A stretch of DNA of 64,000 bases from Hypomyces perniciosus (lineage: Eukaryota; Ascomycota; Sordariomycetes; Hypocreales; Hypocreaceae). The stretch covers positions 2,294,001-2,358,000 of the forward strand of contig SPDT01000003.1 of assembly GCA_008477525.1 (NCBI GenBank). The letters are read 5' to 3'. Below, piece by piece: positions 41,740 through 53,974 of the stretch; the stretch's first letter is position 1; each line of letters starts with the position of its first letter. Made by a program: the position numbers and the translations under genes. The notes below the pieces were generated by a model. It did not search any database. It saw only the letters and a program-made list of their open reading frames with translations, and was not told the origin of the DNA.

Positions 41740-42560
41740 TGTCGGTGAGATGACTATTGAGGGCGATGGCATTCAGTTGTGGGGCGGAGGATGTTGGTTA
41801 ATCCGTTGATGAAGATGGTGTTTCTAGTACTTATCTTTCAGAACACCTCCTTATGGCTGTGGTTAGTATGGTGACTGTTGTATTCTATTTGCAGCTTGGT
41901 CACCCTTGCGCTCTAGTTGATTGAGCCAAAGGGAATCAATAGATCAAGCCTTCATATTTTTTATTCCAGTGATATGCCAGCCCCACGACCCCATTTATCC
42001 CATTGCCACCCCCTTCCCCATCTTTGACTTGTACAGTCTACCCCTTAAATTATTCCTTGGTCGTGACTTCTGATACACTACCCCGCTTCACTTAAAAGAA
42101 TGTACTTTCTTAACAGAATCGAAGTAGTATAGCAGTTCTATACATTAGGCTTCAATAAAAGGATATAAAATAATATATAACCTAATACTATCTGAACAGA
42201 TAAAGGAGGAACTAGATATAATATAATATAATTATAAAGCTTTATAAAGCTATACCAGATAATTATCTTAACTGCTATTATACCCTATAAGGATTAAATA
42301 GTGCCACGAAGTACAAGCCCTACAAGCAAAACGTTAATTAGATAATCTCGTCAAAGTAGCTCTTTTAGTAAATTTCTATAGAGAGTGACATTATATCGCC
42401 ACCTATTTGCCATAAATAAATCGATATTATTAGCGATAAAGTTATTAATAAAAGTGTTGATATACTTTAATAGTAGCAGCTATTCTAGTAAGATAAAGCT
42501 ATTATAACAGTATAAGCTATTATAATACCAGATCTTTTATCACGACCCGACCATATCAAA
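41740..42560. other. Transition into AT-rich repeat DNA
   Basis: Normal composition to about 42100, then increasingly AT-rich. The first part holds a second possible terminal exon of the small cysteine-rich gene (41843-41865). CACGACCCGACCATATC near 42541 resembles starts of fungal gypsy LTRs, but no partner was found. Confidence 0.4.
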
Positions 42561-42699
42561 GACCTAGTCAAGGGATTACGGCAGAATATCGGAGCCTCCA
42601 GCCAATTACTAATAGATCGCAACTATAAGCGCAATCCTATAAAAAAGATTACTATATATATTTGTTTGTTTTATTATTTACGTCCACTAAGTAAGCTAG

Positions 42700-45600
42700 T
42701 TACACAAATCCCTTATAGGCAACAGGATATTAGGAGCCGGCGGCTTGCGCCGCTGTTCGCTGAGTTTCAATTTATAAAGGAAAAAGGGTTAATCTAGGTA
42801 GTGTTAATCTGTTTCCGCCAGGGGAGGGCTATAAAGGTCCGCTTCCTCCACTAGTTTCTAGAAGGCCTTACTTCCTGTAGGTCCGAGTAAGTAAAAGAAG
42901 GGGGTCTCTTTTAAGGGGATATCTAGGAGGAAAAGCCTAACTATTCTGCATTCCGCAAAGTGGCCTTATCTCCTTAATTCGCTACACTTACAGGCAGACT
43001 CTCTATCATGCCTGAAGCGTTTATAGTATTCTTAGAAGTCCCTATATCCTGATCTTTCTGCCAGGAGCCTATAGAGGATAGGGCGTAGGAGTTTAAGTTT
43101 TAGGGGGGAAGCTAGGGCCTTAAGCCCTTATTGTTTATAGCCCCTTAAAGTCTTGCCAAGCCAGTCTTATTCCTTTACCTCCGCGACTTTTTCCTTAATC
43201 TATCTTTTAATATATATAATTATAGCCTAATTCTATAGTATAATAGGGAAAACTGCGCCTTATTTAGCTAAACAGTTAATTTATTTATTGCCTATAATAT
43301 CTTTATATCTTAAAACCTATAAAATAAAGGTTTTATAAAGTAAAATACTTTATACTAGTTTCTAGAAGTATATATATACTCTTTATATAAAAGGGGGGGG
43401 CTTACTAAACAGCCTATTAACTATTAATAAATTATCTAGGAAAAGGTAAACTATTTAAATTATATAATCTTCCTTTATATACCTAGCCATTAACTTTATA
43501 GCCTTTAAGGCAGCCTATACCTTTACATTATAGACCTCTACATTATTAAAGTGTCTAGTATTTATAATTACTTTTACTTTATAGTAAATAATTTCTCCCT
43601 AGCCTATATTCCTTTTAATTTAAAACTTATTAAAGTAGGCTAGGATTAAAAGGGGGGGGAAAGACTTAATTATCTTTAAGTATTTCTTTACTGCAGTTAA
43701 TTTACCTATACCTTTTAAGTTAAGACTAAAGAGAATATATAGGGACTTTTTAGCAAAAAGTATAGGTTTAACAGTCCTGCTAACTAAGGCGGCAGTGCGC
43801 TAAAGCCTGGTTTATAGCAGCCAGGGAAGGAGTTTTTTATTAATGCATTAACTAATCAGGTAGTCTTAATCTAGTCCCGCGAATCTTGCCGTACACCTAA
43901 GTCAGGCCTGGGCTAAGGCAACGCTAGCTAGGGGGACCCTTAACTTTCTATATAGGATAGGAATACTTATAATCTTTTAGACTAAAAGAACTGCCTTTAC
44001 CGCAGCCTTAAAGGCTTTATCTATTTTATCTACTAAGCTAAATACTCTTATATTTACCTACTTATTAAAGTCGGTTTATAACTATCATTTATGCCCTAGC
44101 TATTACGCCTTTATCTTATATAAAGTAATAAAGAGGATATAGGCTTTCACAGCTTATACTATAGCCTTAAAGGGTAAACCCTTTTAAATCTTATTAAATA
44201 ACTTAAAGAAGTTAAAGACTTTATATATTTTGCCTGCAAGCATTTCTATATACTTTTTAAAGGAAAGCTTTAAGTTAAAGTAGACCCCTAGCTATTAAAT
44301 ATCCTCTTTAAATTAAACTAGTTTTCCCTTTATTATAATGCCTTTTTTATATATTTAGCCTTTTATATAGTAAAAGTGCAGCAGTTTAGCCTTAATATAG
44401 TTAAAAGATATTACATTTTCTATTCCTTACTTTAATATTTTATTAAACGCCTATTATATAAAGGTAGCTGTCTTTTAAGTAAACCTGCCTATAATAAATA
44501 TAGTAATATTATTAGTATACTTAAAGTAAAACTATTAATCTTTAAGTTAAAAGATTAAGCTAAAGTATAGTATTAATATAATAAAGGAGATAAAAGACCT
44601 TTATAAAGCACTGCACTTAAAGGCAAAGTCTAGTAAACTAATCCTATCTCCTTTATAGATAAATATAATTCTATTATTTATAAAAAACTCTACCTATCTT
44701 ATAAACTAAACAGGCCAGCCTTATTATCTAAACTATAAAATTAATTTATTCTTTATAATAATATTAAAGGCCTTAAAGATATTAAAAGTAAAAAAGGTTA
44801 TAACCTCCCTTTTATTTAAAGTAACTTTAATATTATAAATTAAATAGGCAATTAAGTCTATAGCTACTCTTTTAAAGAGGGCTTTAAAATATTACTTTAA
44901 AAGGATTTTATATTTAAATACTAAAAGGGATACTCTTTTAATAAACAGTCTCTTTAAGCCTTTTCCTATATAGGATAATAGTAAAATAGGCCTAAAAGCT
45001 TTATAATCTATATAGTTAGGTTTATTAAATTTAAGAATAATAATAACTTTAATATTTTTAAAAGGGAGGGGGTAATACCCTAGCTTAAAATAGCCTTTAA
45101 AGAGGTTTATAATAAACTTTTTAATAGTAGGCTATATATAATATAAAAGGGTAACTAATATATTATCTACACTAGGCGCAATATTCCCTACTTTAGTTAT
45201 AGCCTTCTTTACCTCCTCTTTAATAATTATTTTATCTTATAATATTTAAGGGTTCTTTAATGCCTGCAGTTCTTATAGGTTTTTAATATCTTTTTCTACT
45301 CCCTTTTATTATAGTAGGTATTCCTTAAAAAAGGCCGCTTACTCCCTAAGGTTTAAAATACTCTTATTGCTATCTACTAAAAGAGGGGGTTAAAACTAGT
45401 CTATAGCCTTATATTACTTAGCCACCTATTAAATGCCCCTGCCTAAACTAGCTTTAACTATAACCTTATCCTAATAGTTGCATTTCTTATATTTAACTAT
45501 ATTATATAGTATCTTCTTTACCTTAATCTATTTATTAGTTTTAATAAGCGCTATAGTAAAAGCTAAATAGGCTATTTAATAGTCTTTATCCTACTAAAAG

Positions 45601-48600
45601 GTATTATATTTATTTTAATATCTCTTTTTACCTACTAACTATATATAGTCCGCGAAAAGTCTCTAAAGTACTTATACTGCTATATCTAAATCTTCTTTAA
45701 TTAAATTAATTATATTTACCTTTAAAAAAAGCTAGGTATATATATATATTAACTAGCTAAACTCCTATAAACTTTTAAAAGGGATATATTTCTTTCTTGC
45801 GCCAGCTATTAGCCTAGCAGGGCTTAAAAGTATAATAGTAACTATATAATAGTCTAAGCCTATATTTAAGTTTCTTATAATAATTATTAATATAGGGCAG
45901 TTAAAGAAAATAAAGTTAATACATTTTTTAGAATCCTTTATAAAGGCATCTATAAAGGCAGGGGCTAGATTATATTTATCCGCCTACTTAGCTAGTTTAT
46001 TGCCTATAGTATCTAAAACTTAGCCTAGCTATTATATCTAGTATATTACATTAAAGTCTTTTATAATAATTAAATTTAAAGGGGGCTAACCTTACCTTTT
46101 AAAGGTTTTTATTATAGTATTAAAGGAAGCCTTACAGTAAATATTAATAATAATATAGCTATAAACTTCCACCTAGCAAATATAATCGCTCTTTAATTTT
46201 AAAGGTAAAAGTTATTAATATAATAGATTTAATAATTTTCTAATATATATAAAGATAAAAGGTTTAATCTCCCTTTAATTATTAAATAGGTTAAATACTT
46301 AAAAGCCAGGGTAAGATTTTATTTATCTTCTAAATAATATAGTATTTTAATAGGTTTATAGCTTTTAAATTAATATAATATTAAAGCTATTTTCTTAGGC
46401 TAGTAAAAGGGCTATATTATAATACTTTCCCTTTTTTCTTATATTAGCCTAAAAGATTTTTAGGCTAGAGTTTTTTTAGCAGTTTTAATAAAGTTTATTA
46501 TTTATAGGTTAAACTTATAGGGTTTATCTCCTTTAAGGGATTCCTTTAAGGCATTATTTATAAAGTTATTAAAATTAATAACCTTTACTGCAAAGCAGGC
46601 TAGTAAACTTTCCCTTAATAAGCCATTAAGGATATTTATTAAGTTAATTTTATTTTAAAGGGGCTTTATTATAAGGGCAAAAGGTATTATCTTATTTAAA
46701 GGGGGGGGTCTTTAAATCTAAGCCTTAAAAGCAGTAAAAGATTTGGCTAAAGCAGCTTAAAAAGCTCCTCCTTTAAGTGCGCCAGGTTTAAGCTTAAAGG
46801 CAAGGGGGGTAAAGTTCCTCTTTTAAAATTCCTAAATCTTAAATTCTCTAATACTCTTAAATTATTCTTTAATAATATATACTTTTATACTATCTTTAAT
46901 AGTTAAGTATATATAGCAGTTTAAAGCATTAAATTAATAAAGTTTAAAGCAATTAATATATTAAGTAAAGTTATTATAGTTTCTATTTTTATTAATATAT
47001 TAAAAGGCAGGTTTACTGCACTTTTTATAGTATATAGTTTTAGTATACCTTTAAAGGTTATAAAAGCTAAGGCATCTATTATATTAAATTATTCAGGCTT
47101 TTTAGACTTAAAGTTCTGCTAAAGCTAAATAGCTAAAAAGTTTAAATCCTGCTTTAATATCTTCTTTAAATAAAATAAAATAATAGTAGGTATTAATAGT
47201 CTCTTTAAAGGGGGCCTTTTAGTAAAAGATTAAAGGTTCCTTAAACTTAATATTTACTTTAGCTTTAATTAAGACTAGTGTATTTATAAAAGAGGTGCTT
47301 AAAGTGTTAATATAATATTTAAGGACGCTGCGTATAAAGAAACTCTTCTATATATACACTTCTTTAATCCTTAGGCTACTAGCCTTTACAGTTAAGGTTA
47401 AGGCAAGGATTTTCTTTTTAATATCTTTTATTTTAATTTAAAGTATAAAGCTAGACTTTACTTTTTAAAAATAAGTAATATCTTTGCTTTTAAAGTTATT
47501 AATTTTAATAACCTCTTGCTTAATGCTAATAATAGTAATCTTCTTTTAGTTATAGTTTAAAGGGACCTAAAGGAAAATCTTATTATTAGTCTTTAAAGTA
47601 ATCTTTATTTTTTTTTTTTTTTTTTTAAAAGTAATAAAGGCTACCCTGCTATTACTTTAAAAGGAAGGTTTATTTCCTTTTCCTTATATTAAAGGATTTT
47701 TATTTATACCTATAACTGCAACTATAGTTTATATAACTCGCTTTAGGCCACTAATCGCTAGTAAAGCGCCTAAATTAATTTAAGTTAAAGGGTAGGGTTT
47801 AATTTATTATTGCTTAATATTTTAATAGGTCTTTTTATTAACTGGCTATATAATTATTAGTTAAGTTAAAAGGGGGTTTCTGCCTAACTTCTCAGGGTCT
47901 ATAAAAGCCTTTAAAAAGAGGAGGCCTTAAAAGTATTAGTAAGTACTTTATTTACTTATAAGGCAGCTAAAAGATAGTATTTTCTTTAATATTTAGCTAA
48001 ATAATTATTATTAATTTAAGCTATTAAAAATAAAACTTTTTATCTAATTTTTTAAATTATATTAATTTCTTTAATTTAAGTAAAGATTTTATAAACTGCA
48101 GTAAACTATTTACTATTATTAAAGGCAAGTGCTTTTATTAGCCTGCTTTAAAGGGAGGAAAAAAGGCTTTTTTAAATCCCTTTTAAAAAGAAAAAGACAC
48201 TAAGTTTTATATTAGAACTAAAATTAAGTCTAGGGATATTAGTTTTAATGCATTTATTATCAATATAGCGTTTCTTAAAAGTAAACAGGAGGACTATAGT
48301 CCCTCTTTATCCTAGGATTAAAAGAGTGCTCTCCTTCTTAAATCGCTAGATTACTGCCCGCCTAGCAGCAGCAAGGTTTAATTATCCCTAGTTCGCTTAA
48401 AGTCTAATAGCATTCGCTATCTTTCTCTATATACCTAAAAGGGGCAAGGGAGAATTATTAAACTTATTTTTCTTAATAGCTAGTTAAAAGGTTGCGAATT
48501 TTAGTGAGTAGGCACCCAAAAGGTAGGGTACCTGTAGGTATAGGAGGGAAGCTTGTAAGGATTACTATATAAAACCATAATCTAAAATCACTAAAATCAC

Positions 48601-48650
48601 TAAAATCACTATAATTTAAATAATCTAAATACATTTATTATATATCTCCT
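42700..48650 (-). mobile_element. RIP-degraded non-LTR retrotransposon (LINE, Tad-like)
   Basis: About 6 kb of AT-rich DNA. On the minus strand, relics of a LINE polyprotein are legible through stops. Near 46050-46058 is DFNV of an APE-type endonuclease, followed by DTIGNKLAK.ADKYNLAPAF. Near 44508-44519 the reverse-transcriptase active site reads Y-T-N-N-I-T-I-F instead of the expected Y-A-D-D. About 250 bp further on (44300-44225) is LGVYFNLKLSFKKYIEMLAG, the region after the palm that is typical of Tad1-like fungal elements. Gln codons have become TAA/TAG throughout, and the Ala and Asp changes are all G to A on the coding strand, as RIP predicts. The 5' part lies toward 48.5 kb. Exact ends and target duplication are not visible. 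It is certainly inactive. Confidence 0.8.
48582..48611. repeat. Nine-base tandem repeat CTAAAATCA
   Basis: Just over three perfect copies of CTAAAATCA at the outer edge of the LINE. A single related ACTAAAATCACAA occurs at about 638-650 beside the LTR remnant. Confidence 0.7.
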
Positions 48651-49043
48651 TTATATATATATAACTAGCTTATTATTTATTTAATATAGTTATTTAAATA
48701 GTTATTAATAATTATATTTACTAAAACCGCCCATTTTATAGAATTATAACTATATTACTCTACTTAATATTTATCTTTAACCTCTCTATTAATATAAACT
48801 TATAAACTTTAATTTATCCCTTAAGAATTAAGTTAAATTATTATATATTAATAACTTTTATTTAAAAAGCAGTTAAAAATCCTAAGCAATGTTATAAATA
48901 TATCTATTATAGTATCCTTTTTTAATAATCTTAACACTTTGCCTTTTACTTTACCTTTTTATTAAAGATAAAATAATAGTCGTGGAATAGTACCCTTAGC
49001 TTGAGTCATTGGACAAGACAAGGGGCGCTTGCTTGGATCGTCG

Positions 49044-50640
49044 TCACTTCCTGAACCACTCCTTCGACTTTTCGAAGGTGACGCTGATAATGGCATGGGC
49101 ATAACTCAGACCCGGGAAGCTCGACTCTTGGTTGGGGTCGATGTAGATAGTATAATCAGAAAGGCCACCCGCTTCGCTTCCGTCTTCGTACTCATTCCAG
49201 TACTTGATCTGTGTGTCCATATCAGATGGTGGGAGAGACTCAAAGTTGACTTACCGTCCCCGAGAGGGGGGGAATGATTGTGCTACCGGCGTATTAACTG
49301 ACGAGGGAGAGCTAGTCTCCCTGAAAATAGGCGTAGCATTGCGGAACTTCTCCGCCACTTCATCATGTAGGCCTTAGAGGTCTGTAAAGCTGCGCTTAGT
49401 AAAGCTCTTGGTATTGCTCAGGTTCTTTTCATTGAATCTCGAACTCAACGTGGTGGGGCCAGTCCATTTCTGTGGAAAAATGTTAGCTAAAAAGCAGTCA
49501 AGGTACGTAGATAAGACCTTAGGGACATATTCTATACTGCTTCAAGATTCTTGAGGAATGCAGCGATTTGAGCGTTGGTGAATCGAGTGAGTGCCTGGAT
49601 GTCTTCTCCGCAGGAGTTCTCGTTGATGTTTTACGGACCGCCTCGGCCGCTTGCGGGAAGCACGAGGCGAGTTAGACTCTTGGGGAGACTTGGAGGCGAA
49701 TCGCTGGATGCTGACGGCTATGTGTTCTGTATAAGTCGCATTGATGGATCCATGGTTCTTGTTGCGACCAATTGGCGGCGACTCAGGAGCTTACCTAATC
49801 GCCTTGACACCTCATCTGCCTTTCCCGTAGCCTGATCGCGGGTGGCATAGACCTTCATTTACTGCTTGAGCGAATTGTAATTATCTGCAGGATAGAAAGC
49901 GATTTGGTTAGCAGATGAAATATGGGAAGCGTGGCGTAAGACCTTGCCAAGATAGATGGCGTACGGAGGCTTCATTCAGAGACAGACTGGCGTTCCAGCT
50001 GACTGCCTGCCGTATTTCATACCTCGTAAAGCTTAAGCCGATCTTGGTGTTCGCAAGCAGTCGCATTATTTCATGTTATTGCATTTCTCGTCGTTGCAGT
50101 TTTTCCTACTTGAAGAATTCGCGGCTCGTCGGTAGTCGAAAAGGTAATACGGAGTACTTCGATCCAGATGCGTGGGAGGTGGGGGAAAGAGAATTTCACT
50201 CCATACTATGCACGGTTTCATTGGTCAATAGAACTGCGGAAGAAAGTATTCCCGAACAGTGAGAAGTGGAAGAAACCGGAGCCACAACTCTACCACTCGA
50301 TGAAGGAAATTCTCCGTGAAGCTCAAAGCGAGGTGGTAAATATGTAGTACCGTCTTCTGGCACGTTGGCTCGTCATAATGGATGTTTGATCTAGTGAATT
50401 TCTATCTGCTTCGCCTTGAAGCCTAGTGGGCTCGTCGATAGCCTGCTTCTTTTCGCACGGGAAGTGGCCGGACTCGAGTCTGGTGTCCATCTCGAAGTCC
50501 TGTATCCATCTGCGGTAATGCAGGCGGATTGGAGCAGGCGATCCTATATGAAGACGGTGAGACCAAGTACATTACTAGGGAAAACCCGTTCGCACTAACG
50601 GGACAAGGTGCATGATCTCTTGGTAGTCTGCGGATATATT
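49044..50640 (-). pseudogene. Decayed multi-exon gene beside the LINE, stops of RIP type
   Basis: The minus strand carries coding-like segments that no plus-strand frame explains. The 3' exon ends at TGA 49046-49044 and reads YWNEYEDGSEAGGLSDYTIY then IDPNQ and SYAHAIISVTFEKSKEWFRK. Upstream are RFNEKNLSNTKSFTKRSFTD and GLHDEVAEKFRNATPIFRET, then ENSCGEDIQALTRFTNAQIA with AAFLKNLEAV, then MKVYATRDQATGKADEVSRR; weaker segments (WIQDFEMDTRLESGHFPCEK) continue to about 50.6 kb. In-frame stops lie at 49376-49374 (TAA), 49534-49532 (TAG), 49633-49631 (TAA), 49720-49718 (TAG) and 49861-49859 (TAA). Every one is TAA or TAG, as C-to-T change of CAA/CAG would give. Intron remnants include GGTAAGTC to ACACAG. 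It looks like a conserved fungal hypothetical protein; I cannot name the family. Confidence 0.6.
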
Positions 50641-53600
50641 GCGGAGAGAGGTCACGGCGTGGTGGAGAGGATGTTGTGCTTTGTGAAACTCACGTTGAAT
50701 CTTGGCCGGTTTGCCATTTGCCGCTTGGCATACAGAAATTGCGTCATTTCATCGATATGTACTCCGTACTCCGTAGGGTTTATCACGTCGATAGCGGCTC
50801 AGTTATTAGTTACGGGCGGATGTAATTCTAGCGGATGATTGATCCCTGATTTCGTTAATTACATTTTCTTTAATTCTCGCATCATACCGCCCACGGTGAG
50901 CTTTTGTCGCATCCTCTAGCACCACAAAAGCTCATAAAATTCAACCATTAAACATCGCTTGCACTACGCTTGTATATAGTCCTACGATGGGCCAATGCTA
51001 GCTGATGCCCTGTCTCAACTTCATCCTTCTTCTGATATATTTCGTCTTTCTCGATTGTGTCTCCTGGGAGCCGTGGACCTGTGATGTTCTAGGCGATTTA
51101 GCTGTATTCAATGTCTGCTTTACACTTAAGAGTTTTTGTAGATTATTTTGATTTCACATAGTTTCACGGTTCCTTTTCCTTCGTTGCCTCGATACAATCT
51201 TGGGCACGCCTATCGCTTTAACCCCCTTCAACTTATTGTTCTTAAGCTTTCTGGTCTTCTTGTTCGTCGTCTTGTTCGTCGTCTTGTTAACCCCATGATT
51301 TTCCTGCTCTGTGGCATCTCAGCCTTGGTTCGCATTGGGCCTCGTCGACGCTCTGTTTGTTTTTCGCTTGGTTGCTTTCTTCGGCTTTTCTGCCATATAG
51401 GTGGAGGCTGTCGGCGCGTTCAACGCACCCTTGGAAGGCGTCTGAGCCTGTTCTAAGCCAATTTGTTAACGTACGGTGTGTCTTTTAACATCGAAATATA
51501 CCTTTGGGGCCTTCACCTTCATGTCCTGTTTCTGTGGACCCGCCTTGGCGTTTCGCCATTAGATGAAGATGGTTGCCCCCAAAGGCGATATTCTATAAGG
51601 AATTCCGGTCTACTGACCATATTTGGTATGTAAAATCCGCGGCTCCCCTTATAGTTGGGTGGACTCCTTAATTGTTTGGTAGTATGTTTGCCCGGATGGG
51701 TGTAATCGCTGTGGCGGAGGCTGCGACAGAACGGTAACCACCGGCGATGTACCAGGCGAACACAGCCGAAGCCAGCCGAAGCTCCATGTATGTGCCTAGA
51801 CTCTTTCTTAGACGACTTCTTATTGTGAGGTCATAGCGGATGCTTAATATCCATTAAAGGACCCATGGCCGTAGTCAATGTCCAACACTGGGCAGTTTCG
51901 CGCGGCATTCCGCTCCACAAGACCTGGCGGTTTCGGGGACATGTCTGTTAGAACTGCTGATATGTCTCGTTACTTTCCTTAACTATCAGAAACGGTCGTA
52001 TGAACGGCACTAATTGCCGACGCAGGCCCTTGTCCTTTCCAAAGGCTTCCTGAAATAATGAATTAATCGATATTTACTGAATAAGATAGCCGTCAATTCA
52101 TAGTTTCACATAACTAATTCCAAAAGTGAACTTTACTACCTATGTAGTATACCATACTTTATTGCCTTACGTGGCACGTGCTCCAAAAGTTAAGAAACAG
52201 ATGTGGTCTCTTTGTTGACTTTTGGCCTCGGGGATGTTCTTAGCACAAGGTAAGTAGAAAACATGACAGCCGAGAAATGGGAACTATCCATTTGTTTAGC
52301 TATGTCCTTCCACGGTGACTAGTCCAAGAAAGAAATAGACAATAACCTGCGGTCGGAGGTTGGGTAGTAACTGCTGCTTTCTCATGACAGTCTACTGCGA
52401 TTTTGTAGGCAACTACAGTCAACGCCAGACCATACATGGACGAAGCGACTCCACTCTCAGCAGAATCCCTATCTCGAATCTAGACGTCGGACGTGGATTT
52501 AGCGACGCTCGGGACAATGCCCATTGGTGATGAAGGCCGCAGAGATGAGATACGTGGGAAGATTACAAGGATGGAACGACGACAAGCAGTGAGATTCTGA
52601 TACCAAGCTTGGGCCAGACTTGATGAGGATGTGATACAGTACCGTAAATTTCAAAATGGGTGTCGCGGGCTCTCTTAGTTCATTTTAGTAGGATAGTAGG
52701 ATTAATTGTAGCTCTTATAGCTTTGAATGGGCACTTATACCCTGTAGGTACTGAGGGAGGACCATTGTAACGGACAAAACAGGCCTTTCACCCCACCACC
52801 AAGAGCAGCGGCCAAATTTGGGGCAAACGCCCGCCCACAGTTCTGCTTCCGCTGTTGTTTCCCTCTTCTCTACCCAGCCAAAACTAGCTTTCTGTCAGAT
52901 TTACAGCATGGGTCGAGGCATTGGGTGAATTATGAAGGATTGAATTTATCTACTCTAATATTATGAAAATAGGGGTAAAAACGAGGATAATTTATACTCA
53001 AGGAAATTGACTATAGGACACGATATCACATGCTATTTCACGTGTTATCATGGCTTACGAGAAGGCAGGGACTAACCGGCTAAATGCGACACATAATCTA
53101 CATTGGCAGAAAATATGTAGTGGATGTAATTTATTGGGTCCCTGGCCAGCGTAGAGCCCGAGAGAGGTAGACGAGCCATAGATGAGCACGTTAGTAATAT
53201 TACCCGCATCTTAATTCGGGCAACTGCTGCAGAAGTTGAGTCAAAAGGGCTAGGGAAGCCCAGGCGAGGAAAACTTCTTGCGCGGCTGTGAGGCCGCACA
53301 CGCCGACGGTTGAGGCAGCCTCAAGCGAGAGGCTCTTCAGCGCCGTCCAGAGGAGATCATACGGAACAGCCTAGGCATCATTCAACCTTCGTTCTAGCAA
53401 AACGAAAGAGTGGTCGGGGTTGCGCCACCGGCCGCGTTGTAAATGCATTAAACATAGTTAAACCCGACATATACGGAGTACCCCCTACACCTAATAAAAC
53501 TCGCTTAGGGGAAAATCATGCCGCCTGGTATTAGTTTAATATGCTTAGTGGGACCACAACAGGAGTTTAACGGCGGAAGACGAAAAACCCACTTGGTGCA

Positions 53601-53874
53601 ACTCTTCGTCCCGGAATTAAACAGAGAAATGCCCGAATCTTGCAGCTTGGCTGCCTCGGTTCTTGGAGGGTTCTGTCTCGCCGCTTCAAACGAGAGTTGT
53701 GTAACTTTAGAAACCCTGCAGCACTAACATTGTTTGGTTAGTGATTCATACGGACCGCATAGTGCCGTACGTCGTAACAAGTTAATATACAAAAGTTGCG
53801 GGTATCAAGCAAGTATTGGTAAGAATGAAATATTTTGTGACGACCTCAGTAGCCTTGAACGTTCCTTGCCCAGA
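50641..53874. other. Gene-poor region, possible further remnants
   Basis: No intact gene. On the minus strand near 51170-51440 a Lys/Arg-rich frame (KPKKATKRKTNRAS, then NKTTNKTTNKKTRKLKN) is interrupted by one TGA and may be another relic. On the plus strand near 50998-51085, LADALSQLHPSSDIFRLSRL is a short frame with some resemblance to retroelement RNase H tails, but it is too short to call. Two overlapping TACTCCGTA lie at 50760-50775 and a TACGGAGTA at 53472. Nothing else is recognised from 51.5 to 53.8 kb. Confidence 0.35.
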
Positions 53875-53882
53875 TATATAAA
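53875..53882 (+). promoter_or_regulatory. TATA box of the aldo/keto reductase gene
   Basis: TATATAAA, 93 bp before the ATG at 53975, in a standard core-promoter position. Confidence 0.55.
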
Positions 53883-53974
53883 CCTTGACAGTCACCACTA
53901 ACCTGAGTTCGAAGACAGTAACATCTTTTAGCAACAAGATACACTTAAAGGTACTTTCAAGAACACTCAGCACT

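Noticed and set aside
50998..51085. Retroelement RNase H fragment (LADALSQLHPSS)
   Set aside because: Only about 25 codons with weak similarity and no neighbouring motifs; not enough to annotate.
51148..51456. 102-codon plus-strand frame
   Set aside because: Its Leu/Val-rich repeats mirror a Lys-rich minus-strand frame; neither shows a family signal and the minus frame has a stop.
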